Of a stretch of DNA of 64,000 bases, positions 27,736 through 37,364 are shown piece after piece. Each line of letters begins with the position of its first letter. Within the stretch, counting starts at the first letter, position 1. The DNA is taken from positions 310,001 through 374,000 of the forward strand of contig JAUIJL010000001.1 of assembly GCA_030431255.1 (NCBI GenBank), written 5' to 3'. The notes beneath the pieces were generated by a model. The model had not been told where the DNA came from and searched no databases. It saw only the letters and a list, made by a program, of their open reading frames with translations. The DNA comes from Thermoanaerobaculia bacterium. GTDB taxonomy: Bacteria > Acidobacteriota > Thermoanaerobaculia > Multivoradales > J023. Both the position numbers and the translations under genes were made by a program.

Positions 27736-29136
27736 GTGAGATATCTCCTCGTTTTCGTTTCGACCGCCATCTTGCTCGGCTCGCCCGTCTGGGCCGAGCC
27801 GATGCAGACGGATCAGCTGGTGGAAGGTATCGCCTGCGCCAACGATCCTAGCCAGACGTACACCCTTTACCTACCGCCGGGTTACGGCACCGCGGAACCC
27901 GATCGGACTTGGCCCGTGCTCTTGATCTTCGATCCGCGGGGGCGAAGCGTGTTGGCGGCGGAGCTCTTCGTCGACGCCGCCAAGGACTACGGTTGGATTC
28001 TGATGAGCTCCGACAACACCCGGAGCGACACGGGTTGGGAGCCCAATCAAAAAGCCTTGGACGCCATGTGGCCGGAGCTGGGGCAGCGCTACGCCATCGA
28101 CCAGCGGCGGATCTACGCCACAGGATTTTCCGGCGGCGCGATCGCTGCCTATTATTTGAGCCGTGCCACCGGCGGGCTGGCGGGCATCATCGGGGTGGGT
28201 GGACGGTGGCCCCAGGGTTTGTCGTCGGACGATCTCGATTTCGCCCATTTCGGCATCGTCGGCACCACGGACTTCAACTACCACGAGATGCGTGAGATCG
28301 ACGCCATGTTCGCGGAGCAAAAGATCGTGCATCGACTGGAGGTCTTCGAGGGTCCACACCGGTGGATGGATTCGAACCTAGCCCGCGAAGGGGTGGAGTG
28401 GTTGGAGATCTTGGCGATTCGCTCGGGTTATCGAGATCGGGATCCCGCTGTCGAGGAGCGCCTCTTCAATAAGGACGTCGGACGCGCCGAGCAGTTGGAG
28501 GCGGAGCAGCGATGGCTTTCGGCCCTGCGTCGGTACCGGGCGATTCGTAGCACCTTCCATGGTTTGGTGGATCTGGACGCGGTGCGGGCGAAGATCGAGG
28601 CTTTGCAAGGAGACCCCCGAGTCACCGAAGCGGAGGTGATTGAAAGCCGTTGGGACGGGTTTTTCGTTCGCTATTGGACCCAGAATCTGCCGTTCCTCTC
28701 CCTGCTCAAGGATCGATCCCGGGCTGTGAGCACCAAAGAGATGATCACCCGACTCAAGATTCGGGATCTGCTCAAGCGGGCCGAGAAAGACTCCTATGAG
28801 GGCGTGGTCGCCCAGCGCGCGCTGCGCACGGTGTTTACCCAAAGTGGTTTCTATCTTTCCCGGGAGCTTGCCGCCGAAGGCCGCTTTCGGGAAGCGGTGG
28901 TCGCCCTCGAGGTGGCGCTTGCAATCCACGACGAGAGCTGGCGATCCTGGTACGACCTGGCCGGCAACGCGGCTCAAGCCGGCGAGCGGAAGAAAGCCTT
29001 GGGCGCCCTGACCCGAGCCGTCGAGCTGGGGTTCGACGACCCCGACGCCATGACCAGAGATTCCCGCCTCCACTCCCTGCGCAAGACGAAGGCTTACCGT
29101 GACTTGATGGATCGCCTCGCTGTAGCTCGGGAGTAG
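27736..29136 (+). CDS. Secreted alpha/beta hydrolase with C-terminal helical repeats
   Basis: A GTG start gives MRYLLVFVSTAILLGSPVWAEP, a signal peptide. The first ~220 residues are an esterase/PHB-depolymerase-like alpha/beta hydrolase: YLPPGYG, WPVLLIFDPRG, the nucleophile elbow GFSGGA (Ser near 131) and a late His in FEGPHRWM. The remainder forms TPR-like pairs (REAVVALEVALAIHDESWRSWYDLAGNAA, KKALGALTRAVELGF). The substrate is unknown. It is a lone gene, convergent with the next one, 40 bases away. A GGGG tract before the GTG is the only Shine-Dalgarno-like signal. Confidence 0.72.
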   Translation: MRYLLVFVSTAILLGSPVWAEPMQTDQLVEGIACANDPSQTYTLYLPPGYGTAEPDRTWPVLLIFDPRGRSVLAAELFVDAAKDYGWILMSSDNTRSDTGWEPNQKALDAMWPELGQRYAIDQRRIYATGFSGGAIAAYYLSRATGGLAGIIGVGGRWPQGLSSDDLDFAHFGIVGTTDFNYHEMREIDAMFAEQKIVHRLEVFEGPHRWMDSNLAREGVEWLEILAIRSGYRDRDPAVEERLFNKDVGRAEQLEAEQRWLSALRRYRAIRSTFHGLVDLDAVRAKIEALQGDPRVTEAEVIESRWDGFFVRYWTQNLPFLSLLKDRSRAVSTKEMITRLKIRDLLKRAEKDSYEGVVAQRALRTVFTQSGFYLSRELAAEGRFREAVVALEVALAIHDESWRSWYDLAGNAAQAGERKKALGALTRAVELGFDDPDAMTRDSRLHSLRKTKAYRDLMDRLAVARE

Positions 29137-29175
29137 AGACGGGTCGTTTGTCGGGCCGGCCGCACGACGTCGCGG

Positions 29176-31923
29176 CTACGGCGCGCAGGTTCCGTCGCGA
29201 TAGACGATCCTCAGCATGGCCGGCGAGCCGTCTTCCTTGGAGCTGAAGGCCAGGCTGTCGCTGGATCCCGAAGTGGGCTCGAAGGCCACACCTTCATGGC
29301 TCAGCAAACCGTCCAGCCAATTCGCCAGGGTGGCGGCCCCGCCGGCGTTGAAACCCATGGTGTAGGTGCCGTTACCGGCTTCGGTGTGGGCAAACGCCAT
29401 GGGATTCCCGGTGAGATCGGAGGCGCTGAAGCTACCGGACGACCAACCGGCGTTGTCCGTCGAATCGTTCCAAGTGGCGTCGGCCTCGGTCCAGGGCGTG
29501 CCCATCGCATACACCGGGTAGTAACCCGCGGTGTCGCTGGTGACGTGCAGGATCAGCTCGCCTCCCAAGAGCTCGCTGCCCAGCGGTAACGCGGGCAGGT
29601 CGAAGTGCAGCAGACCGGCCCGGTGGGCGGCGTTTTGGTCTTTGATCCACAGGGAGCTGTTGGAGCCCTTGGACGAATCGGGGCTGTCCTCCTTGAGATA
29701 GGTGTCCCGATCCGCGGCGATCTCCACCGCTTTAACTTGGCAGGGAGCGCAGGCCTCGGCGCGGAGCTGGAGATCCAACGCCCAATCCGGATTGTCGCTG
29801 ATCCACTTCTGATGCAGCTCCACGGCGATGACATTGGTGCCGGCCACCAACAGGCCCGCACTCGGCTCGGCTTGGTCTGTGTCCCAAGAGCTGGAGATCG
29901 CTCGCGTGCTCGAATCCGACGGCGACGGCAGGTTCGAGCGCAGCACCTCGGTGCCGTTCAAATAGACCACAGCGCCGTCGTCCCGCTCGATGTCGAGCTG
30001 CAACGAGGACACCAACAGCGGATCCGTGATCTGGAAGGTACGACGGAAGTAGCGGGTCACTCGGCTGCTGGTGGGCAGGGAGGTGTTGAGGGTGCTCGAC
30101 GAATTTCCGAGCAGGCTATAACCACTCGACCAGCCGCTATCGTCGTAGTCGATGGTGGTCCAGCCGGCCGGTGGATCGGCATCGAGCTCGTACTTCCAGA
30201 GCGATCCGTAGGCGATCAGCGGATAGCTCTCGCAATCGGCCACCAATCCGCCGTCGACGACCATTTGTTGGTCGGCATCGAGGCTCAGGTCCGATGAGAT
30301 CCACTGGGATCCGAAGATCAGCCCGCTATCGCCGCCTTCTGCGGTCGTGGCCCAACCCTGTGCTTCCAGCCGCAAGCGATAGTAGCCCGGCAGCAGGTTT
30401 GGGAAGCTGTAGTCGCCGTTGGAGTCGGTGGGCTGTGAGGCCAGGGTCTGACCGGATAGGGTTTCGAGGAAAACGGTCAATCCAGAGATCCCCGGCTCTC
30501 CACCTTCGAAAAGGCCGTTCCCGTCGTCGTTCCAGATAGTGCCCGAGATTTCGGCGCTTGCGCCCACGGGTTGGTAGGCCGCGTCGAGATCCAATCGTTC
30601 TTGATCCTGGGCCAGGTTGAAGCTCGCGATGTCGCCGAAGCCATTGATCGCGCTATCGCCGATGCTCACCGCTTGGAAACCCGCGGGAGGCGTGAAGCTC
30701 ATGGTGTACGAGCCGGCGTCCAGACCGTCGAATCGGAAGCTGCCGTCGATGCCGGTGGTGGTCTGCCAAATGGTGTTGCCGGATTGCAGCTCCACGTCGA
30801 CCCCCTCGATGCCCGGCTCGTTCGGCTCGTCGATACCGTCCCCGTCGAGGTCCGCCCAAACCCGATCACCGATCACGGCTCCGGATAGGCAATCCGAGAG
30901 GTAGGTCCGGACCTCGGTCCGTGCGTCGACCGCTTGTTGGGTGCCGGAGGAATCAAACGAATGGCCGACACCGGCGTAAACCGATAAGTCTAGATCCGAA
31001 GAGCCGGCCAGCACGCTCTTATCTTGGAGGATCTGCGGCGAGCCGACGGTCCAGAAGGAGTCCTGGTCGCCGTAGACCATCAGATACGGCGCGTAGGGAC
31101 GATAGAAGCCGTCGGTGGCGTCGCTGCCGCTGCCGAAGTAGCCGAAGAAGGCCGCACCGGGATAGTAGGACACTCCACAATTGAATCCCGCTTGACCGCC
31201 CAAGGGACGAGCCGGACGGGGGACCGCATAGGTGCCAGGTTGAGGGCCGGAGCTGGTGGATACGGTAAAGCTCGTTCCCATGGCGGCCTCGATGGCGTCG
31301 ACGTCGGCCATGGCACCGGCGACGCCGCCCGCGCCGTGGGAAAAGCCGAGCACCGCCACCCGATCCGAATGGACGGACGCTAGCCCGCGCAAGTAGTCGA
31401 GGGCGTCGAAGGCGTCCCGGGCACGTTCGTAGACGGGCGCGACGTCGGAATCCTCGGGCGGTTTTTTGTTCTGAAAAGTCGTGTAGCCCCTGGGACCGAA
31501 GCTGTCGAGCACCAGGACCACATAACCGTCTTGGCTGAGCATGTAGGCCCAATCGTCGAATTGGCTCTTCATGTCGCCGAGGGGCTCCTGCTCGTTGGGG
31601 GGATCGGTCCACATGCCGGCGGAGCCGTGTTTGACCACCACCGCCGGGAAAGGACCGTCCCCGGCAGGTTGGATCAGACGACCCCGAAGCTCGATCCGAT
31701 TGTCGGTCTCAGGGTCGCCGTCATCCCAGGTGTGAGGCACGTGGCCGAAAAAGCTCACCAGCTCGTCCGAAGCCGCGGCGGAGGCATTGGGTGCCGCCGG
31801 CAGAACGGCAAGGGCGGTGATCAGCAGCTGGGCCGCGAGCCGACCGGTGAGGGATTGAGGTCGGAAACGGGAGGCTGTGGCTGTGTTTGTGTCTATGTTG
31901 GAGCTCTTGGAAGAATGTCTCAT
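29176..31923 (-). CDS. Secreted dienelactone-hydrolase-like enzyme with Cna-B-like and carbohydrate-binding-like modules
   Basis: ATG 31923 has AAGGAGA upstream, and the 915-residue protein has a signal peptide ending near APNASA. Residues about 35-340 are a dienelactone-hydrolase-type alpha/beta fold: VVVKHGSAGMW, the nucleophile motif GFSHGAG (near 193) and GVGHSFD for the His. Two SdrD-B/Cna-B-like units follow (GDRVWADLDGDGIDEPNEPGIEG and GTIWNDDGNGLFEGGEPGISG), each followed by a G-x-(Y/F)-x-F-x-x-L-x-x-G strand pair. Then comes a jelly-roll module with DDGAVVYLNGTEVLR, and a C-terminal module resembling CBM96/DNRLRE-type (RDTYLKEDSPDSSKGSNSSLWIK). It probably acts on an extracellular polymer or ester. 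Confidence 0.75.
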   Translation of the reverse strand: MRHSSKSSNIDTNTATASRFRPQSLTGRLAAQLLITALAVLPAAPNASAAASDELVSFFGHVPHTWDDGDPETDNRIELRGRLIQPAGDGPFPAVVVKHGSAGMWTDPPNEQEPLGDMKSQFDDWAYMLSQDGYVVLVLDSFGPRGYTTFQNKKPPEDSDVAPVYERARDAFDALDYLRGLASVHSDRVAVLGFSHGAGGVAGAMADVDAIEAAMGTSFTVSTSSGPQPGTYAVPRPARPLGGQAGFNCGVSYYPGAAFFGYFGSGSDATDGFYRPYAPYLMVYGDQDSFWTVGSPQILQDKSVLAGSSDLDLSVYAGVGHSFDSSGTQQAVDARTEVRTYLSDCLSGAVIGDRVWADLDGDGIDEPNEPGIEGVDVELQSGNTIWQTTTGIDGSFRFDGLDAGSYTMSFTPPAGFQAVSIGDSAINGFGDIASFNLAQDQERLDLDAAYQPVGASAEISGTIWNDDGNGLFEGGEPGISGLTVFLETLSGQTLASQPTDSNGDYSFPNLLPGYYRLRLEAQGWATTAEGGDSGLIFGSQWISSDLSLDADQQMVVDGGLVADCESYPLIAYGSLWKYELDADPPAGWTTIDYDDSGWSSGYSLLGNSSSTLNTSLPTSSRVTRYFRRTFQITDPLLVSSLQLDIERDDGAVVYLNGTEVLRSNLPSPSDSSTRAISSSWDTDQAEPSAGLLVAGTNVIAVELHQKWISDNPDWALDLQLRAEACAPCQVKAVEIAADRDTYLKEDSPDSSKGSNSSLWIKDQNAAHRAGLLHFDLPALPLGSELLGGELILHVTSDTAGYYPVYAMGTPWTEADATWNDSTDNAGWSSGSFSASDLTGNPMAFAHTEAGNGTYTMGFNAGGAATLANWLDGLLSHEGVAFEPTSGSSDSLAFSSKEDGSPAMLRIVYRDGTCAP

Positions 31924-32015
31924 GGTTGGTCTCCTTGAGGTGAGTGGAAGGTTAGGGTCAGCACTCACCGCCAAAGCGCAAGGACATCCAACTTTCCCTC
32001 AAGAAGTTTCCGGAC

Positions 32016-32099
32016 GTAGGGTTGGGGCTTGCCCCCAACCGGGATCGCGCAGGCTCGGCACGGTGCCGGCTGACCGGCGGGGGCAAGCCTCACCTCTAC
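32016..32099. repeat. 84-base imperfect palindrome, terminator- or MITE-like
   Basis: Located between the hydrolase start and the UbiA stop. The ends are GTAG...CTAC, and the 11-base arms GGCTTGCCCCC (32026-32036) and GGGGGCAAGCC (32079-32089) are perfectly complementary. A nested hairpin GGTTGGGG/CCCCAACC lies at 32020-32040. It may act as the terminator of the minus-strand UbiA gene or be a non-autonomous repeat. Only one copy is seen here. Confidence 0.5.
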
Positions 32100-32112
32100 G
32101 CCGGAGCTGCTG

Positions 32113-33105
32113 CTAGGGCGAGCCGGGGACCGACAAGTAGTGAGGCACGGTCAATCGCTCGAGCTGGGGAAGGTCGATCCACGTCAGCAGCGCCAAGGCG
32201 GCGACCAACAGCAGGACGACGACCATGAGGGCCTTTTCCCGAAAGAGAGACTCCGGTGCCTGGGCCACAGACTCTTTTTTCAGTCCAATCCGCAGGTAGA
32301 CCGCGAAAAGAGTCGCGAATAGAGGCAGAGTCAGCAGGTATTCGATGCGGTATTTGACCAGGAAGACCGCCAGGAAGAACGCTGCCAATTGGGCGTAGAG
32401 GAAGGCTGAGACCAGCAGTCGGTTTTCCGTGTAGAAACGGAAGGATCGACGATAGAGGCTCAAGGCCTCCAGCCCGGCGGTGGCGGCGACACTGCGGTAT
32501 TCGGCGAGCCGTTTGACCGCCATCAAGAAGGCGCCACCCATCCAATAGGCCAACAAAAGACTCGACGGAGGCAGAGTCTCGGGCCACACCATGGCCCAGC
32601 CGAGGGTCAGACGGATCGGGTTGTTGATCGCTTCCGAGACCACGTCCAAATAGGCGCGGTCTTTAGTCCGAATGCCCGGCACGTTGTAGATTAGGCCGCT
32701 GACCAGAAAGGCCACGGAAGTGGCGAGGTAGAGATTGGAAACGGTGTTTGCCAGGGCTAAGCCGACAGCGGCTAGGCCCACATATTCGGCGATCACCACG
32801 GCTCGCGAAATCTGCTTCTGGACCGCCGGACGATTCGATTTGACGGGGTGATGGCGATCGGATTGAAGATCCAGCCACTCATTGAGCACATAGTTGGCCG
32901 AGGCGATGGCGCAGGCGGCGAGCAGACCGAGCAGGACCGGAGCCAACAGAGTCTGAGGATCGCTGGGATGCAGGATATAGGCGAGGGCGATGCCGGGGCC
33001 GATGAAGATGTGCTTGGTCCAATGGTCGGGCCTCGCCATGGCCACGTAATCCTTCCATCGCGCAGAGGGACGGGAATCGAGCTCAGCATTTGAGTCAGAT
33101 TTCAT
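32113..33105 (-). CDS. UbiA-family prenyltransferase (decaprenyl-phosphate phosphoribosyltransferase-like)
   Basis: About nine membrane helices and the two UbiA aspartate motifs are present: NEWLDLQSDRHHPVKSNRP at residues near 75-93, and the second in YNVPGIRTKDRAYLDVVSEA. The wording NxxxDxxxDxxHPxKxxRP and the opening RPDHWTKHIFIG are closer to DPPR synthases (which attach phosphoribose to polyprenyl phosphate) than to ubiquinone or haem-O enzymes. Such an enzyme would feed lipid-linked pentose donors to GT-C transferases such as the divergent gene at 33408. That link is inference. SD CAGGCG is weak. Confidence 0.8.
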   Translation of the reverse strand: MKSDSNAELDSRPSARWKDYVAMARPDHWTKHIFIGPGIALAYILHPSDPQTLLAPVLLGLLAACAIASANYVLNEWLDLQSDRHHPVKSNRPAVQKQISRAVVIAEYVGLAAVGLALANTVSNLYLATSVAFLVSGLIYNVPGIRTKDRAYLDVVSEAINNPIRLTLGWAMVWPETLPPSSLLLAYWMGGAFLMAVKRLAEYRSVAATAGLEALSLYRRSFRFYTENRLLVSAFLYAQLAAFFLAVFLVKYRIEYLLTLPLFATLFAVYLRIGLKKESVAQAPESLFREKALMVVVLLLVAALALLTWIDLPQLERLTVPHYLSVPGSP

Positions 33106-33115
33106 ATAAACGCCT

Positions 33116-33160
33116 GATGAAAAATCTTAGTGGTTCAAGAAACTGGATGAAAAATCTTAA
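33116..33160. promoter_or_regulatory. Tandem direct repeat upstream of the UbiA gene
   Basis: GATGAAAAATCTTA occurs at 33116-33129 and 33146-33159, exactly 30 bases apart (about three helical turns), 11 bases upstream of the UbiA start codon. The spacing fits a dimer-binding operator; no regulator is identified. Confidence 0.4.
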
Positions 33161-33312
33161 GTTGAAGGGGCAAGTTGCAGAATCTAGGGAGTTTGAAGGC
33201 TGGAGCGTAAGCATCTCAAGTCTACTCGTATTCGGTTCCATGTCACCCTAAGACATGCAATTTGTGCATGAAGTGTTTCTGGTGGAGTTTCCCCAGACCG
33301 TCGGCAAGCGTC

Positions 33313-33341
33313 CTGACAGTCGTGAAAGGGCGTGCTAGCAT
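33313..33341 (+). promoter_or_regulatory. Predicted sigma-70-type promoter for the GT39-like gene
   Basis: CTGACA (33313-33318), a 17-base spacer, then TAGCAT (33336-33341), with the start codon 66 bases further on. Of the 302-base divergent gap (33106-33407), this and the direct repeat are the only signals I see. Confidence 0.4.
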
Positions 33342-33407
33342 CCGCCGCCTACCGACGGCGGATATCCTCCGAGAATTCTCCAAAAGACTGCTGCTCCAGA
33401 GACCTCC

Positions 33408-35333
33408 ATGAGCCGAAAATTCCTCATCCTCCTGCTGTTAACACTCCTTTGTGTCATTGCCGGGGCGTTGCGCCTCTGGTACGCATCCAGCGAGCTGCAC
33501 ATCACTCGCTTCGAGGACGAGCGATACAGCCTCGAAAACGTACGGAAGATCTATTTCACCGGCGATCTCGAGCCCATGAGCGGCTTCTATCCGTCGCCGG
33601 TCTTCAACTTGCCGCAGGTCTGGGCCCTCAAGGCCAGTCAGTGGTTTCATGAGCGCACCGGCAAGCCGATCTTCGACGCCATGGGCGACAATTTTCGATT
33701 GAAGCCGACGGGTTTCTTTTTGACCCGGGTCTTTCCTGCGATCTACGGAACGCTGATGCTGCCGCTGATTTTCTTCATCGGGCGGCGCCTATTCTCGGAT
33801 GAGGTCGGTCTGATTGCCGCTTTGATCATGGCTTTCCTGCCCTGGTGCTTGCACAGCTCCGGATACAACAAACCCGATGCCTTGCTGATGATGGCCGTGT
33901 GTTTGGCCATGCACACCTCGTTGCGCGCGGTGGAGGGCGGCCGAGCATTGGATTACGCCCTGGCCGGCATGTCCATAGCGCTGGCCATGAGCGCCAAGCT
34001 GACCGGTGGCCTCACCGCCGTGCCGCTGATCGTGGGCACGGCGTTTTTTCTTCGGCGCCCCGGTCGAGTGCGCCGGGTGGCTTTGTTGGCCTTTGCGGGA
34101 GCCGTCAGCGCCGTGACCTTTGTGCTCACCAATCCTTTTTGGTGGGCCTACCTCCACTTCATCCGCATTTTGCAAGTGGACTACGCGGGCCGAACCGCGG
34201 CCACACCCTGGGAGATGCCCCGTCGGGTGGTGGAGCTGCACCTCGATAAATTGCTCTTCGGTCCCCTTTTCGGGGCACTATCCTTGCTCGCTTTTGTTGC
34301 ATTGGTGGTGCTGTGGCTGCGCGGGCAACGGGTCCAGGAGTCGACGGAGGACCCACGTTTGCCGTCGGCGTTGATGGCCATGATGCTGGCCTTTCCCTTC
34401 GCCTACACGGCCGCCTACATGTCGCAGACCAATTTCTTCAAACCCAATAACTTCCTGCCGGTAGCTCCGTTCACCGGTCTCGCCCTGGCTTGGTTGCTGC
34501 ACACCGCTTGGTCGTGGACGGCGAGCCGTCTGTCGTCGGGACTGCGACTATCGGCGACAGTGCTTGCCTCGTTGGTCCTCACGGGTGTGTTTTTCGTTCC
34601 GGGTTTCAGATACGTGGAACGAAGCATCGTGCCGACCACCTTCGACGTCGCTCGTCATTGGCTGGGCCAACGCATGCGGCCGAATGTCGGTCGCACGGTG
34701 ATCCGGGACGCGTGGCAAGCGCCCAAGCCCGGTTGGGAGGGGGGGAGGAATCCCTTCCACAACGGCCTGTCTTCGGTGCGTAGCTTAGAGCTGGTGGCCT
34801 CGCGCTCCCTGGACCTGGAAATGGCGGACGGCGTGATGTTGCGCAACGACCTACAGGGTCGGACGTCCTGGGCCGAGAAGCTGGTCGCCGTTTCGCCGAA
34901 GACCCAATACAAGACGATTGAGCCGAAGCTGTTCCGAATACGCGGGCCGTCCGTGACCGCTGTCCTCAACCCGTGGGCCCGCCGCGGCAAAGGCAACGCC
35001 TCGATCGAGCCTTTCGACGATAGCACCCTACTGATCCGGCCGCCGACCCTGATGCCCAATGAGTATTGGACGGTCTTCGCGTGGATACCCACCTCCATGA
35101 GCGACCCCAACCGACCTCCGCAGGTTCTGCTGCCCGGCTCAGAGCTGCGGCTCGTGGATCTTCATCGGGCGGGCCAAAAAGGCCACGGTCACCTCTTCGT
35201 CAGCCGTCGTTTTCCCGCGCTTTCGGAGGGCGAGACCCTTCACCTAGTGTCGGAAGGAAGCTTTGGCCCCGGGGTTGGGCAAGCCAAGGTGGAGATCCAC
35301 GGCTGGGTCCGCTTGCCGGTCGAAGGGCCCTAG
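33408..35333 (+). CDS. GT39/PMT-like membrane glycosyltransferase
   Basis: The 641-residue protein starts with a hydrophobic helix (ILLLLTLLCVIAGALRLWY) followed by the acidic motif RFEDERYSLENV, the GT-C catalytic signature (in PMTs a DE pair). It has ~9-10 helices to residue ~400 and then a soluble C-terminal domain that is probably periplasmic. Motifs KPDALLMMAVCLAMH and SAKLTGGLTAVPLIVG resemble ArnT and PMT loops. It shares the divergent region with the UbiA-family gene, suggesting a joint role in lipid-linked sugar transfer (inference). The short word CTAGCCC/GGGCTAG at 35330-35344 spans its stop. Confidence 0.78.
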   Translation: MSRKFLILLLLTLLCVIAGALRLWYASSELHITRFEDERYSLENVRKIYFTGDLEPMSGFYPSPVFNLPQVWALKASQWFHERTGKPIFDAMGDNFRLKPTGFFLTRVFPAIYGTLMLPLIFFIGRRLFSDEVGLIAALIMAFLPWCLHSSGYNKPDALLMMAVCLAMHTSLRAVEGGRALDYALAGMSIALAMSAKLTGGLTAVPLIVGTAFFLRRPGRVRRVALLAFAGAVSAVTFVLTNPFWWAYLHFIRILQVDYAGRTAATPWEMPRRVVELHLDKLLFGPLFGALSLLAFVALVVLWLRGQRVQESTEDPRLPSALMAMMLAFPFAYTAAYMSQTNFFKPNNFLPVAPFTGLALAWLLHTAWSWTASRLSSGLRLSATVLASLVLTGVFFVPGFRYVERSIVPTTFDVARHWLGQRMRPNVGRTVIRDAWQAPKPGWEGGRNPFHNGLSSVRSLELVASRSLDLEMADGVMLRNDLQGRTSWAEKLVAVSPKTQYKTIEPKLFRIRGPSVTAVLNPWARRGKGNASIEPFDDSTLLIRPPTLMPNEYWTVFAWIPTSMSDPNRPPQVLLPGSELRLVDLHRAGQKGHGHLFVSRRFPALSEGETLHLVSEGSFGPGVGQAKVEIHGWVRLPVEGP

Positions 35334-35591
35334 CCCTGGGCTAGCCCGCATTTCGTACCAGCCTCCTGCTGCGACAACCTATCGATCCACATCTGCGGCG
35401 TCAGAAGCTGATTCTGCTTCAGGTAGGCCTTTCAAAACTCTCGAGAGACCGGGCTCCCACTGAGAGTTGCGGTCTTCGAGGCAAAATGGCGCGTTAAATT
35501 GTTGAATGGGTCGAATTCGCTGGCTCGTAATCGATGATATTAGTCGATTCGGCTGGTGAATTTATGTCTGATTTGAGTGGGGGAATTCGCC

Positions 35592-37364
35592 ATGAAGAGT
35601 CTCGATCGTCGAGCCGTCGTGGTTGGGTATCTCGTGCTGCCGGCTTTGGTCCTGGTGATCTCGGGAGCCGATGACAGGCTCGCCGAGGCGCACCGGGCGG
35701 AAAGGAGCTGGACCGAGGCGTTGGAGCAGGGTCGGAGGGTTTTGAAACTGGTGGAGGCGGAGCGAAGCGCGATGCTCAACCCTCACCTGACGAATCCGCT
35801 GCCGGCTTCGAATCGGCCGGTCTACGAGCTGCAAATCGAGCTTCTGATGGAGCTGCATCGGAGGGATCCGGGCGTGGGATACGACGTCGAGGCGTTCGAA
35901 GTCAGCGAGCGCTCCCGGGCTCGCAGTCTGCTGGAAGCATTGCCGCAGGACGACACGCTCAAGACTCCGAGGACCTCATCCGTCAACACCGAGCGGCTCG
36001 ACTTGTTGAATCGCCAAGTCGAGGTAGACGCAGGGCTTCGGGCCCATGCCGTTCGGGCCGAGCCCTTGGAGCTGTCGGCGATTCGAGAGCATGGGCTCGA
36101 TGCCGACACCCTGCTCTTGGAATACTTTCTCGGAGAGCGCTCAAGCTGGCTTTGGGCTGTATCTACGGAGCACTTAATCACGTTCGAGCTGGCTCCACGG
36201 GCGGAGATCGAGGCGGCAGCTCAAGTGCTCTATGGTGCGGTGACCGCTCGGGCCGTACGTCGCGATTTCGAAACCGACGAGGCCCTGCGCCGTCGGGTTC
36301 AGAAGGCGGATTTGGACTTTCCAAAAGCCGCCGCCGAGCTCAGCCGATTGTTGTTGGGGCCGCTCGAGGGCCTGCTGAACGATCAGCGTTTGGTGATCGT
36401 GGGCGATGAGATCCTGCAGGCCATTCCTTTTGCCATCCTGACCCGGCCGCGGGACTTCGGACCCTCGAAACCGCTGATGCTCCACCACGAAATCGTCGGC
36501 GCTCCTTCGGCTTCGGTGCTGGCCTCGTTGCGTCGAAGCCCGGCCGCTGTTGGTCCAGCCGCTCGCATCCTGACGATCCTAGCGGATCCGATCTTCGAAG
36601 CCGACGACGTTCGACTTTCCGCTTCTAAGCCGCGCGATTCCGATGCGTCGGTCCTTTCGCCGGAGTCCTTGCCGGATCAATTAAAGCTGCGAGATGCTTT
36701 GCGCTCCAGCGATCTCGGCTCCGGGGTGCTCGTCCGCTTGCCGGCCACCGGTGAGGAAGCTCGGAGAATCTCCAGACGATTGCCGGAGAACGAGGTTTTC
36801 GTGGCCTTGGGTTTCGAAGCCACTCGGGATCTCGTTCTTGCCGGCGGGCTCGCTTCATCACGCGTCTTGCATTTCGCTTCCCACGCTGTGACGGCGAGTG
36901 ATTATCCAGAGCCTTCGGGCATTGTGCTGACCCAATTTGATGTTGGAGGTCGGCCGGTCAACGGTTTTCTCACCGCCGCGGAGATCCGCCGCCTCGAGCT
37001 GTCCGCGGATTTGGTGGTGCTCAGCGCGTGCAAAACCGCGCTGGGCAAAAACGCCCGGGGTGAAGGTCAGCTGAGTCTCCACCGGAGTTTTATGGCCGCT
37101 GGGATCCCCGCGGTTCTCGCCAGTGTTTGGAGCCCTCAAGATCGGGCCACCGCGGAGCTGATGGATCGCTTCTATCAGGCTCTATTGGAGCAAGGGCTGG
37201 GTCCGGCCGCGGCCTTGCGGCAGGCCCAAACCTCCCTGTGGCGAGAGGGATACCAGCCCTATCATTGGGGTGGATTCGTGCTTCAGGGAGATTGGCGAGC
37301 GCCGGCGATCAGGGATTCCGCTACTCGTCGAGCCCTGGCCTCGACCCCTTCCCCGGGGGAGTAG
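35592..37364 (+). CDS. CHAT-domain protein (caspase-like)
   Basis: I chose ATG 35592 because it follows a GGGGGA run and opens MKSLDRRAVVVGYLVLPALVLV, a signal peptide or membrane anchor. After a short helical region (residues ~35-130, SRARSLLEALP) comes a CHAT fold. The catalytic pair is visible: His in VLHFASHAV (near 430) and Cys in VVLSACKTALG (near 479). The domain ends with RSFMAAGIPAVLASVWSPQD, the standard CHAT signature. The usual long TPR array before CHAT is missing, so this is a compact version. Peptidase activity in CHAT proteins is controlled by partners in known systems; the partner is not identified, though the tail-to-tail neighbour is a candidate. Confidence 0.85.
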   Translation: MKSLDRRAVVVGYLVLPALVLVISGADDRLAEAHRAERSWTEALEQGRRVLKLVEAERSAMLNPHLTNPLPASNRPVYELQIELLMELHRRDPGVGYDVEAFEVSERSRARSLLEALPQDDTLKTPRTSSVNTERLDLLNRQVEVDAGLRAHAVRAEPLELSAIREHGLDADTLLLEYFLGERSSWLWAVSTEHLITFELAPRAEIEAAAQVLYGAVTARAVRRDFETDEALRRRVQKADLDFPKAAAELSRLLLGPLEGLLNDQRLVIVGDEILQAIPFAILTRPRDFGPSKPLMLHHEIVGAPSASVLASLRRSPAAVGPAARILTILADPIFEADDVRLSASKPRDSDASVLSPESLPDQLKLRDALRSSDLGSGVLVRLPATGEEARRISRRLPENEVFVALGFEATRDLVLAGGLASSRVLHFASHAVTASDYPEPSGIVLTQFDVGGRPVNGFLTAAEIRRLELSADLVVLSACKTALGKNARGEGQLSLHRSFMAAGIPAVLASVWSPQDRATAELMDRFYQALLEQGLGPAAALRQAQTSLWREGYQPYHWGGFVLQGDWRAPAIRDSATRRALASTPSPGE

